DNA of 64,000 nt. Source: Setophaga petechia. Lineage: Eukaryota; Chordata; Aves; Passeriformes; Parulidae. The notes under the pieces were generated by a model. That model had not been told where the DNA came from. It made no database searches and saw nothing but the letters and a program-made list of their open reading frames with translations. The stretch spans positions 248,001 through 312,000 of the forward strand of contig JANCRA010000174.1 in NCBI GenBank assembly GCA_024362935.1. The letters run 5' to 3'. A program made the translations under genes and the position numbers. Positions 12,122 to 23,010 of this stretch are shown in pieces; within the stretch, counting starts at the first letter, position 1, and each line of letters starts with the position of its first letter.

Positions 12122-12595
12122 CTTCTCTCTTCCCTTCTCCTTTCCCTTCTCTTCTCCTTTCTCTTCTCTTCTCCTTTCCCTTCTCTTCTCCTTTCCCTTC
12201 TCTTCTCCTTTCCCTTCTCTTCTCCTTTCCTTCTCTTCTCCTTTCTCTTCTCTTCTCTTCTCTTCTCTTCTCTTCTCTTTCTCTTCTCTTCTCTTCTCTT
12301 CTCTCTCTTCTCTTCTCTTCCTCCTTCTCTTCTTCCTCCTTCTCTTCTCTTCCTCCTTCTCTTCTCTTCCTCCTTCTCTTCTCTTCCTCCTTCCCTTCTC
12401 TTTCTCCTTCCCTTCCCTTCCCTTCCCTTGCCCTTCCCTTCCCTTCCCTTCCCTTCCCTTCCCTTCCCTTCCCTTCCCTTCCCTTCCCTTCCCTTGCCCT
12501 TCCCTTCCTGTCCCTTCCCTTCCCTTCCCTTCCCTTCCCTTCCCTTCCCTTCCCTTCCCTTCCCTTCCCTTCCCTTCCCTTCCCTTCCCTTCCCT
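12122..12595. repeat. 470-bp polypyrimidine tract (TTCTC then TTCCC)
   Basis: The plus strand is almost purely C and T across more than 450 bp. It grades from cttctc/tccttt variants to a homogeneous ttccc pentamer repeat from about 12405 onward, interrupted at two places by ttgccc. The complementary strand is all purine. Such long mirror-symmetric tracts can form triplex (H-DNA) structures and often break assemblies. Confidence 0.95.
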
Positions 12596-13549
12596 GGCAC
12601 TTGATAAGAGAATTTCCCCAGGCTCAGGGAGCCTTTTTATCCATCAGGGATCCTGGAGAGCCCAGAGAGCTCCCACCACAGCTGGGTTGAAGGAAACCTC
12701 ATGGACATCATTGCCATCCCCATTCCCATCATTCCTCAGCAGCTGGAGCCCTGGAGTTTTTGAACTCTGTTTTTTTTAATCCCACTTCTCCTTTTCCTGG
12801 TGAGGAAAAGCTGGGTTTGCTTCTGGGGCAGGAAATTTCCAGCCCTGAGCTGCCTCTGGATCCCCCTCCCGGGTGCCTCAGATTTCTTAATGATCTTTTG
12901 TCACTCATTAGCTTTGTTCATTAGATGAGAATCTGGGGAGGCTTTAATTGAGATGAGGAGATAATGAGGGACTATCAGGGCTGCCATCTGGGCAGGAATG
13001 AGACAGCTCAGCTGGAGCTGCCTGGCTTTGGGTGCCTCAGAAATGGCAATTGCAGACACCTGGGGCTGTGCATGAACTTGTTTGGCAGCTCCCTCCATGC
13101 CGGGTGAAAGTTCCCTGGATCCAGCAGAGAATCCTTGAGAAAATGCAAAGAGAAAACTTCAAACACCCGGCCAGCCCTCAATGCTCTTTCTCGACCTCAT
13201 GGCAGCCCATCAGGAGCATTTCATTCTGCAGTTTCAGGGAGAATTTCTCTGGTTTATTTTCCTGGTATTGTTTTGATTTCTCTCTTTCCCAAGCAGGGAT
13301 CCTCTGCAATTACAGCGTCACTCATCGTTTCCCATATTACCTGCATTGCATCACTGGGGGCTGGCACCTGGGCTGGAAGGGAAAAAATGTCATTTTAGCT
13401 TGGCTCCAGTGCTCCCAGAGATGATTCTGGGACAGGCACCAGAGTGCTGCAAATGAATCTGCCCTAAAAGATGGATTTGTTATTAAAAGATTACAAACCT
13501 TGCAGCTTTTAAAGGATTTCTCCCTGTGAACTTTGGGATGAAGGGAACT
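12596..13549. other. Low-repeat noncoding DNA between two pyrimidine tracts
   Basis: The longest open frame (13032-13424, plus, 130 codons) has no recognisable domain and no convincing splice context. The part at 12885-12990 has several ATTAG/AATTGAG-type motifs and is free of repeats, so a conserved noncoding element is possible. Confidence 0.35.
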
Positions 13550-13722
13550 TTTCCTTTCCCTTTCTTCCCCTTTCTTTTCCCCTTTCTTTTCCTTTCCTTT
13601 CTTTCCTTTCCTTTTCCCTTCCTTCCTTTCCTTTCCTTTCCTTTCCTTTCCTTTCCTTTCCTTTCCTTTCCTTTCCTTTCCTTTCCTTTCCTTTTCCTTT
13701 CCTTTCCTTTCCTTTCCTTTCC
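13550..13722. repeat. TTTCC pentanucleotide array ending at an assembly gap
   Basis: The plus strand is a homogeneous tttcc repeat (with some ttttcc units) that runs directly into the N block. The array is therefore truncated by the assembly and its true length is unknown. Confidence 0.93.
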
Positions 13723-13822
13723 NNNNNNNNNNNNNNNNNNNNNNNNNNNNNNNNNNNNNNNNNNNNNNNNNNNNNNNNNNNNNNNNNNNNNNNNNNNNNN
13801 NNNNNNNNNNNNNNNNNNNNNN
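13723..13822. other. Assembly gap (100 N)
   Basis: There are exactly 100 consecutive N, a common placeholder for a gap of unknown size. It sits at the edge of the pyrimidine array, the likely cause of the break. Distances across it cannot be trusted. Confidence 0.98.
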
Positions 13823-14201
13823 CAGAACTGGAGGCGAGGCAGACAGATTTCAATTAGCAATGCCCACAAACCATCTGATTAAATCCATAAAAATAAATTA
13901 TATCTTCCCACCTCAGCAGCTCGCCGTGCCCCCTAAATTAAAATAAACACTTCCAGCCTCGGCTTTTTTTGTTCATTGTAATCATCCCAAATCGGTGGCT
14001 CCAGCCTCCCTCGCTGGCTTCTGTAAAAATAATTCCATTTTCCTGCTGAAGCAAAGCGTCTTTATGCAGCCCTGGTTTAGCCAGGGGAATTGCAAACAGG
14101 AGGGTTTGATCCCAGAAATTCCAACAGGAATTCTGATCCCAGAAATTCCAACAGGAGCTGCTGATGCCAGTCCCAGGAATCAGGTGTGTGGCAGTGGGGT
14201 T
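13823..14201. promoter_or_regulatory. Candidate conserved noncoding element
   Basis: This is non-repetitive sequence with atttcaattagcaatgc, ctgattaaatccataaaa and ccctaaattaaaat, all TAAT-like homeodomain-site cores. A doublet gatcccagaaattccaacag occurs near 14108 and 14135. Function is inferred from composition only. Confidence 0.25.
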
Positions 14202-14862
14202 ATATGTATTATATAATTGTATTTATGTCTTATTAATTTAATAGTATAATTATTTAATAATGAATTATATAATCGTATGTATGTTGTAATTTTATTGTAT
14301 TTATTATATAATCCCATACATTATTATATATTATATATTATGCATTATATATTATATATTATATATTACATATTATATATTATGTATTATATATTTCCTG
14401 ACACGATTACATATATTATATTACATATAATATATAATATATAATATATAATATATAATATATAATATATAATATATAATATATAATATATAATATATAT
14501 TGTATACTATTATATATTATATATTATATTATATTATATTATATTATGCATAATATATAATATATATATAATGTATTATATGATAATATATATAATATAA
14601 TATAATATAATATAATATAATATAATATAATATATTTATATATTATATATATGAAATATATAATATATAATATATAAAATATATAAATACAATTATATAA
14701 ATAAAACTTACACAATATATATAGTATATAGTATATAATATATTATTATATATTATATACTATATATTATAGATTTTATGTTATATATTCCCTATAATTA
14801 TATATTATATATTCCCCATAATTATTTATTATATATTCCCTATATTGTCCTATATAGGGAAT
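14202..14862. repeat. TA-rich low-complexity block
   Basis: About 660 bp is nearly pure A and T, dominated by tataata/atatatta permutations that are largely self-complementary. It holds runs of the same hexamer-to-octamer on each strand (about 14420-14500 and 14590-14640). It ends in three copies of a ~23-bp attccctataatta unit at 14790-14850. It could extrude cruciforms, and read errors are likely here. Confidence 0.9.
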
Positions 14863-14890
14863 ATCAGGGAATTTCCTGAGCTGGTTGAGC

Positions 14891-15309
14891 TTCAGGGACC
14901 ATTGTGTCCTGCACAGGAAATCCCAACATTCCCACCCTGTGCAACACAAATTCTTCCTGATCATGGCAAAAAACGCTGATTTGAACAGTCCCAGGGCTTT
15001 TTTTTGGGAAAAAAAAAAAACAAAAAAAAAAACAAAAAAAAAAACTTGGGAAAAAAGGGAATTTTCTTGTCCTGCTCTGGTGCAATCCCAGGATTAAGAA
15101 TTGATCCCTTATTTTTACACTGGATCTGGTCTTGCTGGAATTCAGTCACAGAACTGGGCTCAGCTGGGGAAAAATGAGATTTTTGGGATGCATTGCCCAG
15201 GTTATTTAACTGAGGGATTGGTGTAACCCCAAATGCGTGGTGGAGGTGCAATAAATGGAATTTCTGGGTTCTGGAGAGGTTGAACTGCTGGCAGCTCCTG
15301 CTGGGACTG
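14891..15309 (+). repeat. Inverted duplication, left arm (D1)
   Basis: This stretch matches the reverse complement of 18784-19169 at high identity from end to end (landmarks: cctgcacaggaaatcccaac, gaacagtcccagggctt, tggaggtgcaataaatgga). D1 has a longer A-rich insert (15009-15052, poly-A broken by single C). Either local inverted segmental duplication or two copies of an unclassified interspersed element would explain it. No terminal inverted repeats or target duplications are evident. Confidence 0.88.
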
Positions 15310-16540
15310 ACGGAGCACCAAGGACAGCCCTGGGGAAGGGAACCATGAGGAAAAGTGTCCTGGAGCAGAGGCTGCCACCAAAAACATCATTTTGGGTTGT
15401 ATTTGAAATATTGTCACGTCAATTAAAACAAGAGAGCCACCAAAAGGAAGAGAAAAAGCACAGGGAACTGCCATTCCTTGCTATTTTATCTCGAATTTTT
15501 ACTGTTTCAAAATGTATTCTTTTTCAAAATGTATTCTGGAGGAGAAAACCAGGATAAGAAGAATTCTTTTCTTAACTATTTGGAGATTTTTTCCCCCTCA
15601 AAGTTTACTCCAGGAGAAGGGAATTTACCAAATGTTCCAACCTGAAAATGTAGAGGGATATTTTGAATTTCTTAAATACGGATGCAAAGATGCAAATCCT
15701 TTTTTTTTTTTTCCTGCTTAACCTCCACCCCCAAACCAGATCCTTCATCAAGATCCAGGATTTTGCCTCAGAGCAGGGAAAATTGGGATTTTTTGGATAT
15801 GTTGCAGTTGTTTTCACCCCAGAGCAGGAGCAGGTTGTTCCTGCCCTCTCTTTCCTGTTTTGCTCTCCCTTTATCCTGGGAGTTTTTTCCAGAGCAGCCT
15901 TCCCAAAAGTCTTAAATATGAATAAACTGATAATTTGTATCTTCTCCCCCTGAAGGATATAATTTGGCCAAATTCAGGCAGATTTTTATATTGTGACAAC
16001 ATATCTAAGACAATTCTTTCTCCCACATCAAGTGTCTCCTCAAAGATTTTGAAAGAGAAACTTTTAATTTCTAAATGAAAAAAAAAAAAAAAATAATCTG
16101 CATACATGAAAGCTTTTCCTTAGCCTCATTTTTTGGAACTGTATGAGTTTTTCCTGGGAGTGGGAGGACAGAATTTGCAAAAATGTTTCTTTGCAGGGTT
16201 TGGTTGTGATCAGAGATTCCCTGCCCAGGCCAGGCTCTTATCACCTGCCCTTGAGATGCTCAAACTCTGCTGGGTGAGGTTTGGCTCTGGGGAGTTCTTG
16301 AAGGATTTTTCAAATCCTTCCTGGGCTCAGTGCCCCTCTTGCAGGCTGCTGCTCCAGCAAGGATTTAATGGGGTTTTTAATGGGGTTTTTATTGTTCCTG
16401 ATATTGCTGAGCTGCAGGGGAGAGCTGGGGAGGAATCCTGTGTTAATGCTGCCTGGAATAATCCCAGCAAAGCTTTTATGGGGCTTGGCTACTGAGCAGG
16501 GCCATGGAAAAGGGAATTTTCTCCCCTTTGGTTTCCACTG
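15310..16540. other. Noncoding DNA with homopolymer runs
   Basis: No gene or array is seen. A poly-T run lies at about 15700-15712 and a poly-A run at 16078-16092. The phrase aatggggtttttaatgggg near 16370 is a short direct doublet, and ttcaaaatgtattct is repeated back to back near 15508-15538. Confidence 0.45.
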
Positions 16541-17658
16541 TGATGCCTCAGGTTTGAGCTTTTCTGTTTTTCAGGTTCTGTGCTGCTTTGGTGTGTGGGT
16601 CTGAGCTTCACATTTATTCCAAAATATTGCAATTTGAAAATGACAGGGAAGGCAGGAGGTGGCAATACCATGCTCAAACTATAGAAAAGAAAGAAAAAAA
16701 GAGCCAAAATCCCCCAAAAGTTTTGCTGCAAATGCTCACCTTGGGTACAGCCCCTTGCAAAATGCTTTGGGATGGAACAGTCAAAGATTATTTATTCCAA
16801 AACATTGCAAGTTGAACATGAGAGCTCAGGTGAAAGAGTTGAAGGGTTGGGTGTCCTGAGTACCAAAAAAGCACCGAAAAATGAGAGCTTGGCACTGTGA
16901 GATGTTCCTTGATGAAGGAAATCATCTGTGGAACTAATTTCCTGTTGCTCACTGAACATCCATTGCTCTCCTCTGGATCTCATTCATCATTGTGGGGATG
17001 AGAATCTGATTTTTTGGGCAGTGACCTCCAAAGCCAGTGAAGCTCCAGATCACGTGGGGTTTCCAAACTGATGCCCAAAAGCCCTGGACAGAGGGACAGA
17101 GTGACACCAGGGATGCCTCAGGTTTGAGCTTTTCTGTGTTTCAGGTTCTGTGCTGCTTCAGTGTGTGGGGCTGGGCTGACATCAGGGGATGCTGAGCTCT
17201 GTGCACAGAGCAGGGACACAAAACAATTCCTGCTCCAGCTGGGCACCAAGGACAAATGATCCAAATCTCAGCCCAGCAGCACAAACAGCGTGGGCTGGAG
17301 AGAGAAAAACAAGCAGGGTGGGACTGGATGGGCTAAAGTTGGGATGGGACAATGAACTGCAAGATGCAAATGGAGCAGAACTGATCCCAGGGACAGACCC
17401 CGTGCCCGGCCGTGCATTTTGGGAACATTTTGGTTCATCTTGGGTTCATTTTGGGACCATCTTGGTTCATCTTGGGACCATTTTGGCTCATTTTTGGGTT
17501 CATTTTGTGACCATTTTGGTTCATTTTGGGTGCAGCCCTGGCTGGGCTCTTGTGCTGCCCAAGGTGGATCCATGCAGGAGATGCTTTGAATCAATCCCTG
17601 CTTTATTCTGTGACTCTGCCCAGCCCCTGCTCCAGCTCAGCCTTCTCAAAGCATCCCT
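16541..17658 (+). repeat. Dispersed ~1.1-kb duplication, copy B
   Basis: This is the fullest copy of the A/B/C family. It matches 21896-23010 in direct orientation and 2278-3006 inverted. It contains an internal minisatellite (17417-17532) of 13-bp-like units such as ttttgggaccatc and ttggttcatc, whose copy number differs between B and C. Beyond 17658 the two direct copies diverge. The cctcaggtttgagcttttct motif is present at both 16545 and 17118. Confidence 0.9.
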
Positions 17659-18450
17659 GGCAGCCAAAGCAAAGACCCCTGAGCTCTGGGCTGGGGTCTG
17701 AGCAGAGCCCAGGAGCTTCCTGGCTGTGCCATTCCCCATCTCCCTGCTGGGGCAATGCCCGGCTGTGCAGATGAGCAGATAAACTCCCCATTCCTCGGGA
17801 ATTCTGTCCCTAATTCCCAAAGCCCCGATCAGAGGGAGGAACTGAGCGCTGTGATCAGCCCCATTCATCTCGCTTTGCTCACACCCTCCCTGCTCCGAGC
17901 GCAGTGAGATCCCGGGTTTATCTCGGTTCTGGGATCTCTCGGTGTTTATTTAAACCTCGGCTGCCTCCAGCTCCGGTAACGATGCTGCTGCCCTCAGCAT
18001 CACGGCCCCTGCCAACAACAACAAGCTCCATTTAGTCTGCTACAGCTTCCTACAGAGAATTGTTTTCTCACTTTACTCCTGATCCTCAACCCTTTCAAAA
18101 TAGGCAAAGCCTAAAAATTATCCCCAACAGGCTTTTGCATTCATCCACTTTGAAACAAAGCCTTTACACATGTTTGTTCTGCAGGGTCCCACTGATTTTG
18201 CCCTTTGCAAACTTTTCTCCCATTGCTTCTCTCCGAGGCTTTTCCTTCCAGGGCTTTTTTTATCTGAATGTGAAAGGCTGGAAAGGGACAGAGACAAAAA
18301 AATAATAATAAAAAGGACAGGAAAAAAATCCAATTTATTTCTTTTATTTGATTCCCAGTTCCTTATTTATGCATCTACACACACACAGGGGCAGATGCTG
18401 TGTTCTAGTCCTGCAATAATTGGCTCTGGAAAAACAGGAGTCCATGACAG
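17659..18450. other. Noncoding DNA, nothing recognised
   Basis: The part at 17870-18060 contains gtttatttaaacctcgg and several CpG and is free of repeats. A short run of A with ATA (about 18296-18316) precedes the microsatellite. Confidence 0.4.
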
Positions 18451-18580
18451 TGATGATGATGATGATATTGATGATGATAAAAATAATAAAAATAATAAAA
18501 TTAATAAAAATAATAAAAATAATAAAAATTAAAATAAACTAGAAATAATAATAACAATAACAATGATGATGATGATGATG

Positions 18581-18645
<65 letters not shown>

Positions 18646-18646
18646 T
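18451..18646. repeat. GAT/AAT trinucleotide microsatellite
   Basis: GAT repeats at the left grade into AATAAA-type units, then an interrupted segment, then (GAT)n followed by about 20 uninterrupted AAT units (about 18580-18646). Poly-Met and poly-Ile frames across it are artefacts. Confidence 0.95.
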
Positions 18647-18783
18647 TCAGTGGCCAGAATCAAAAGAGCTGCTGGAATAATGGCGAAATTAATCTTGAGT
18701 GTAGGGGCACCCCAGAAGTGCCATGGAGGGAAAAAAATCCTAAATCCTCCTCTGTGCCTGCTCCTGTCTGCAGATCCCTGATC

Positions 18784-19169
18784 CAGTCCCAGCAGGAGCT
18801 GCGAGCAGTTCAGCCTCTCCAGAGCCCAGAAATTCCATTTATTGCACCTCCACCACACATTTGGGGCTACACCAATCCCTGAGTTAAATAACCTGGGGAG
18901 ATGCATCTCAAAAATCTCCTTTTCCTCCAGCTGACCCCACTTCTGTGACTGAATTCCAGCAGGACCAGATGCAGTGTTAAAATAAAGGATCAATGCTCAG
19001 TCCTGGGAGCACAGGAGCAGGACAAGAAATTTCCTTTTTCCCCATGTTTTTTCCCCCAAAGAAGCCCTGGGACTGTTCAAATCAGCGTTTTTGCCACGAT
19101 CAGGAAGAATTTGGGTTGCACAGGGTGGGAATGTTGGGATTTCCTGTGCAGGACTGGATGGTCCCTGAG
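18784..19169 (-). repeat. Inverted duplication, right arm (D2)
   Basis: This is the reverse-complement partner of 14891-15309, about 3.5 kb away, with a shorter A-rich segment in the middle. The two arms enclose the gap-free stretch holding copy B and the AAT microsatellite. Confidence 0.88.
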
Positions 19170-19416
19170 GTCCATCCTGGAGGAGACACAGGCTGAGGTG
19201 GCCCCGTGCAAGGAGCTCAGCAATTCCTGTCCTGGGCTGTTCCCAGCCTGGAGCAGGGAATTCAGAGCTGTAAAAAACCCCACACGACGTCTGAGTCTTT
19301 GCTTTTGGTCACTTTTCTCCCTAAGCCTGGCTCTGCTGGGGGAAATGCAGCCTGGAGGACTCTGAGGTGGCTTTGGGCTCTCCAGCCTCCCCCTCTCCAC
19401 CAACAGCAGAGGGAAA

Positions 19417-19703
19417 ATTGTCATTTCTGTGAAATAATGGGAGGTGTCCTCTCCAACCTCCTGCCCCTTTCACACGTCCTCCAAAATCCCCACACCTCAC
19501 TGGAGACTCCAAAAAGCTGCTCTGGGTGGACAGATGAGGTTTTCACTCTGGAGCAGCACATCCAGGATCTTGAACTGTCCCAAAACTGCAAAGAGACAAA
19601 ATCAGGAGCATTGAAGTCACTTCTCATGAGCCTCCTTGCTTGGCTGCTGTGGGCTGGACAATTTTCCTGCTCACAGGGGAAGCAGAACTCGTGCTGTGGC
19701 TTG
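19417..19703 (+). repeat. Tandem duplication E, first copy
   Basis: The stretch is repeated at 19790-20076 with over 90% identity, no length change and a 373-bp offset. Shared landmarks are gaaataatgggaggtgtcct and gatcttgaactgtcccaaaa. The 87 bp between copies is unrelated, so the duplication is not strictly head to tail. Confidence 0.92.
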
Positions 19704-19789
19704 CAGAGGAAGCTGTTTGGGATCCTCTGGATCTTAACAACACGATCCCATGGCCATCCTCCTTCACATTTTGGAGAGCATGGAATGCA

Positions 19790-20076
19790 ATTGTTATTTC
19801 TGTGAAATAATGGGAGGTGTCCTCCCCAACCTCCTGCCCCTTTCACACGTCCTCCAAAATCTCCACACCTCACTGGAGGCACCAAAAAGCTGCTCTGGGT
19901 GGACAGCTGAGGTTTTCACTCTGGAGCAGCACATCCAGGATCTTGAACTGTCCCAAAACTGCAAAGAGACAAAATCAGGAACATTGAAGTCACTTCTCAT
20001 GAATCTCCTTGCTTGGCTGCTGTGGGCTGGACAATTTGCCCACTCACAGGGGAAGCAGAACTCGTGCTGTGGCTTG
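19790..20076 (+). repeat. Tandem duplication E, second copy
   Basis: This is the partner of 19417-19703. Both copies keep a plus-strand open frame (the phrase LSQNCKETKSG is preserved), but the frame has no recognisable domain and its conservation simply follows from recent duplication. Confidence 0.92.
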
Positions 20077-20302
20077 GCTGAACTGTGTCAAACCCTGATC
20101 AACACTGGAGCATCGATTTTGGAAAATGAGATATTGAACAGGGCCTGTTCCATCAGGCAGAGTCTTGGGAAGGGGAGCTCAGACTGGAGGAGAAGTGCAA
20201 GGAGAGCTCTGAGTGGAAAAGGCATTCCCAGCACTTCCAACACCTCTGTCACCACAGGACTTTACCATTTTAGTAGGATATTCAAATATTTATAACTAGA
20301 GA

Positions 20303-20687
20303 TGAGCTGTGATTTACTTTTGATTTGATTTGTAGGTGCTGGAAGGAACTTTTATCTGTTGCATTTGAGGTGGTGTTATCAAATCTATGAACCTGACATA
20401 AAAGAGAATTTACAAAATCATTCCCAGCTGTGTTTTCCAATTGCATTTCCAGGAATCCATAAGGACAGTGATGTCTCTGGATTGTTCACATCACCAAAAT
20501 TGTGGGGCAGAACTTTGTGGTTAAAACTTTCTTTGGTTAAAAGAGAACTGGAGCAACTCAGAGAACTGATATCTGCTCTTCACACATTTCTTGTAGAGAA
20601 GGTGGCTCCAGTAAGAAAGTCCTTTAAAAATCCAGGCTGGATATCCAAAGTGAGCCCACCAGAAAAGAAAAACAATAACGAAAGTAA
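20303..20687 (+). repeat. Tandem duplication F, first copy
   Basis: It is duplicated at 20698-21072 (offset 395 bp). Shared landmarks are tttgtaggtgctggaaggaa, ttgttcacatcaccaaaatt and gaactgatatctgctcttca. The predicted peptide ELEQLRELISALHTFLVEKV occurs in both copies. It looks like a possible short helical segment, but nothing outside the duplication supports a gene. Confidence 0.92.
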
Positions 20688-20697
20688 TAACTGGGGG

Positions 20698-21072
20698 TGA
20701 GCTGTGATTTAATTTTGATTTGTAGGTGCTGGAAGGAACCTTCCACTCATCTGTTGCACTTGTGTTATCAAATCGATGAACCTGACATAAAATTTACAAA
20801 ATCATTCCCAGTCACGTTTGCAAATTGCATTTCCAGGAATCCATAAGGGCAGTGATGTCTCTGGATTGTTCACATCACCAAAATTGTGGGGCAGAAATTT
20901 CTGGTTAAATCTTTGTGGTTAAAACTTTCCCTGGTTAAAACAGAACTGGAGCAGCTCAGAGAACTGATATCTGCTCTTCACACATTTCTTGTTGAGAAGG
21001 TGGCTCCAGTAAGAAAGTCCTTTAAAAATCCAGAAGGGAGCCCACCAGAAAAGAAAAACAATAAAGAAAGTA
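20698..21072 (+). repeat. Tandem duplication F, second copy
   Basis: This is the partner of 20303-20687 with small indels, including an extra ggttaaatctttgt near 20902. It directly abuts the first copy. Confidence 0.92.
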
Positions 21073-21895
21073 GCTTTGAAAGCCTGGGCAAAGGTCTGGA
21101 GGAGCCAGAGTTTTCCTTCCCTGCAGTAAAGCGTGGCTAAAACAACACAAACTCCTATGGCTTACTAATTTTTCAACCCAATATTTTCATATAATTTGTG
21201 TGCTTTATAAGCCTTGGAAAAGCCACAAGAGGCCACACATTTCTGATGTAATCGTCTTTGAATTCAACAAAGCCCATTACCATGTCAATGAGGGGCTGGG
21301 TTCAAAGAGCACAGGGTGGTTTGCAGAGCACCCAGAGGGGATTTGCGCCGCTGCTACTGAAATAATAAACTCCTCTCTCCCCACTCCCTCCCCAGTTTTG
21401 GCTCCAGCTGGAGACATTTCGGGAGTTTCGTTCTAATCGCAGATAATTCTTTTTTTATTGTGTCATTTTGGGTTCTGTTGTTGGCCATAACAAACGTTGC
21501 TACGTGACCGGAGCAGCTTTAGGTGAGGTCACTTTGAGCACAACCTCTGAGCATTTTGGCCCTTCAGGATGTTCCACGCTTGGGGTGGATGTTGTCTTTT
21601 GTTTTCATGGAAATGCCTTTTTTTCTCCATGAATTTATCCCAGTTTTTCTGCTCTCTGCAAGCTGTGCTGATTTTTGGGGTTTTTTGTGTTTTTTTTTTT
21701 TTTTTATTTTATTTTCCAAGCTTTAATTAGAAGAGGTTAATCACCCATGCTTAAACTGTCAAACACTTCTGCATGGGGATATTTTCCTGCAGGAGAAGTG
21801 CCACTGCCTTACACTGAGCTATTCATGGTGCAGAATATTTTATAGACATTCAGGTTTTGCACGTTTTGGACCTCACGTGTGCCCTTCCAGGAGCA
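21073..21895. promoter_or_regulatory. Unique stretch with candidate conserved element
   Basis: At about 21140-21560 the sequence is complex and repeat-free, with gatgtaatcgtctttgaattc, ttctaatcgcagataattc and ccataacaaacgttgctacg. These look more like constrained noncoding DNA than the repeats on either side. A poly-T run lies at about 21690-21706. No exon is supported. Confidence 0.28.
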
Positions 21896-23010
21896 CAGGG
21901 GAAGGCAGGAGGTGGCAATATCACATTCAAACTAGAGAAAAGAAAGAAAAAAAAGAGCCAAAATCCCCCAAAAGTTTTCCTGCAAGTGCTCACCTTGGGT
22001 ACAGCCCCTTGCAAAATGCTTTGGGATGGAATAGTCAAAGATTATTTGTTCCAAAACATTGCAAGTTGAAAATGAGAGTTCAGGTAAAAGAGTTGAAGGG
22101 TTGGGTGTCCTGAGTACCAAAAAAAAGCCTAAAAGTGAGAGCCTTGGCACTGTGAGATGTTACTTGATGAAGAAAATCATCTGTGGAAGTCATTTCCTGT
22201 TGCTCACTGAACACCCATTGCTCTCCTCTGGATCTAATTCATCATTGTGGGGATGAGAATCTGATTTTTTGGGCAGTGACCTCCAAAGCCAGTGAAGCTC
22301 CAGATCACGTGGGGTTTCCAAACTGATGCCCAAAAGCCCTGGACAGAGGGACAGAGTGACACCAGGGATGCCTCAGGTTTGAGCTTTTCTGTGTTTCAGG
22401 TTCTGAGCTGCTTTAGTGTGTGGGGCTGGGCTGACATCAGGGGATGCTGAGCTCTGTGCACAGAGCAGGGACACAAAACAATTCCTGCTCCAGCTGGGCA
22501 CCAAGGACAAATGATCCAAATCTCAGCCCAGCAGCACAAACAGCGTGGGCTGGAGAGAGAAAAACAAGCAGGGTGGGACTGGATGGGCTAAAGCTGGGAT
22601 GGGACAATGAACTGCAAGATGCAAATGGAGCAGAACTGATCCCAGGGACAGACCCCGTGCCCGGCCGTGCATTTTGGGGCCATTTTGGTTCATCTTGGGA
22701 TCATTCTGGGACCATTTTGGATCCATCTTGAGTTCATTTTGTGACCATCTTGGGAACATTTTAGCTCATTTTGGGATCATTTTGGGACCATTTTGGGTCC
22801 ATCTTGAGTTCATTTTGTGACCATCTTGGGAACACTTTAGCTCATTTTGGGTTCATTTTGGGACCATTTTGGTTCATCTTGGGTGCAGCCCTGGCTGGGC
22901 TCTTGTGCTGCCCAAGGTGGATCCATGCAGGAGATGCTTTGAATCAATCCCTGCTTTATTCTGTGACTCTGCCCAGCCTCTGCTCCAGCTCAGCCTTCCC
23001 AAGGCATCCC
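21896..23010 (+). repeat. Dispersed ~1.1-kb duplication, copy C
   Basis: It is in direct orientation relative to copy B but lacks its first ~105 bp, starting at the aaggcaggaggtggcaat landmark. The internal minisatellite (about 22675-22885) is longer than in B, with extra cattttgtgaccatcttggg units. The shared right flank (caaggtggatccatgcagg) ends near 23010. Confidence 0.9.

Noticed and set aside
11062..12779. Open frame of 366 codons and others
   Set aside because: It crosses the 22-bp array and the polypyrimidine tract; the protein is periodic and then Leu/Ser/Phe/Pro-only.
20303..21072. Conserved peptide ELEQLRELISALHTFLVEKV in two copies
   Set aside because: Conservation is explained by recent tandem duplication; no start, splice signal or family supports coding.
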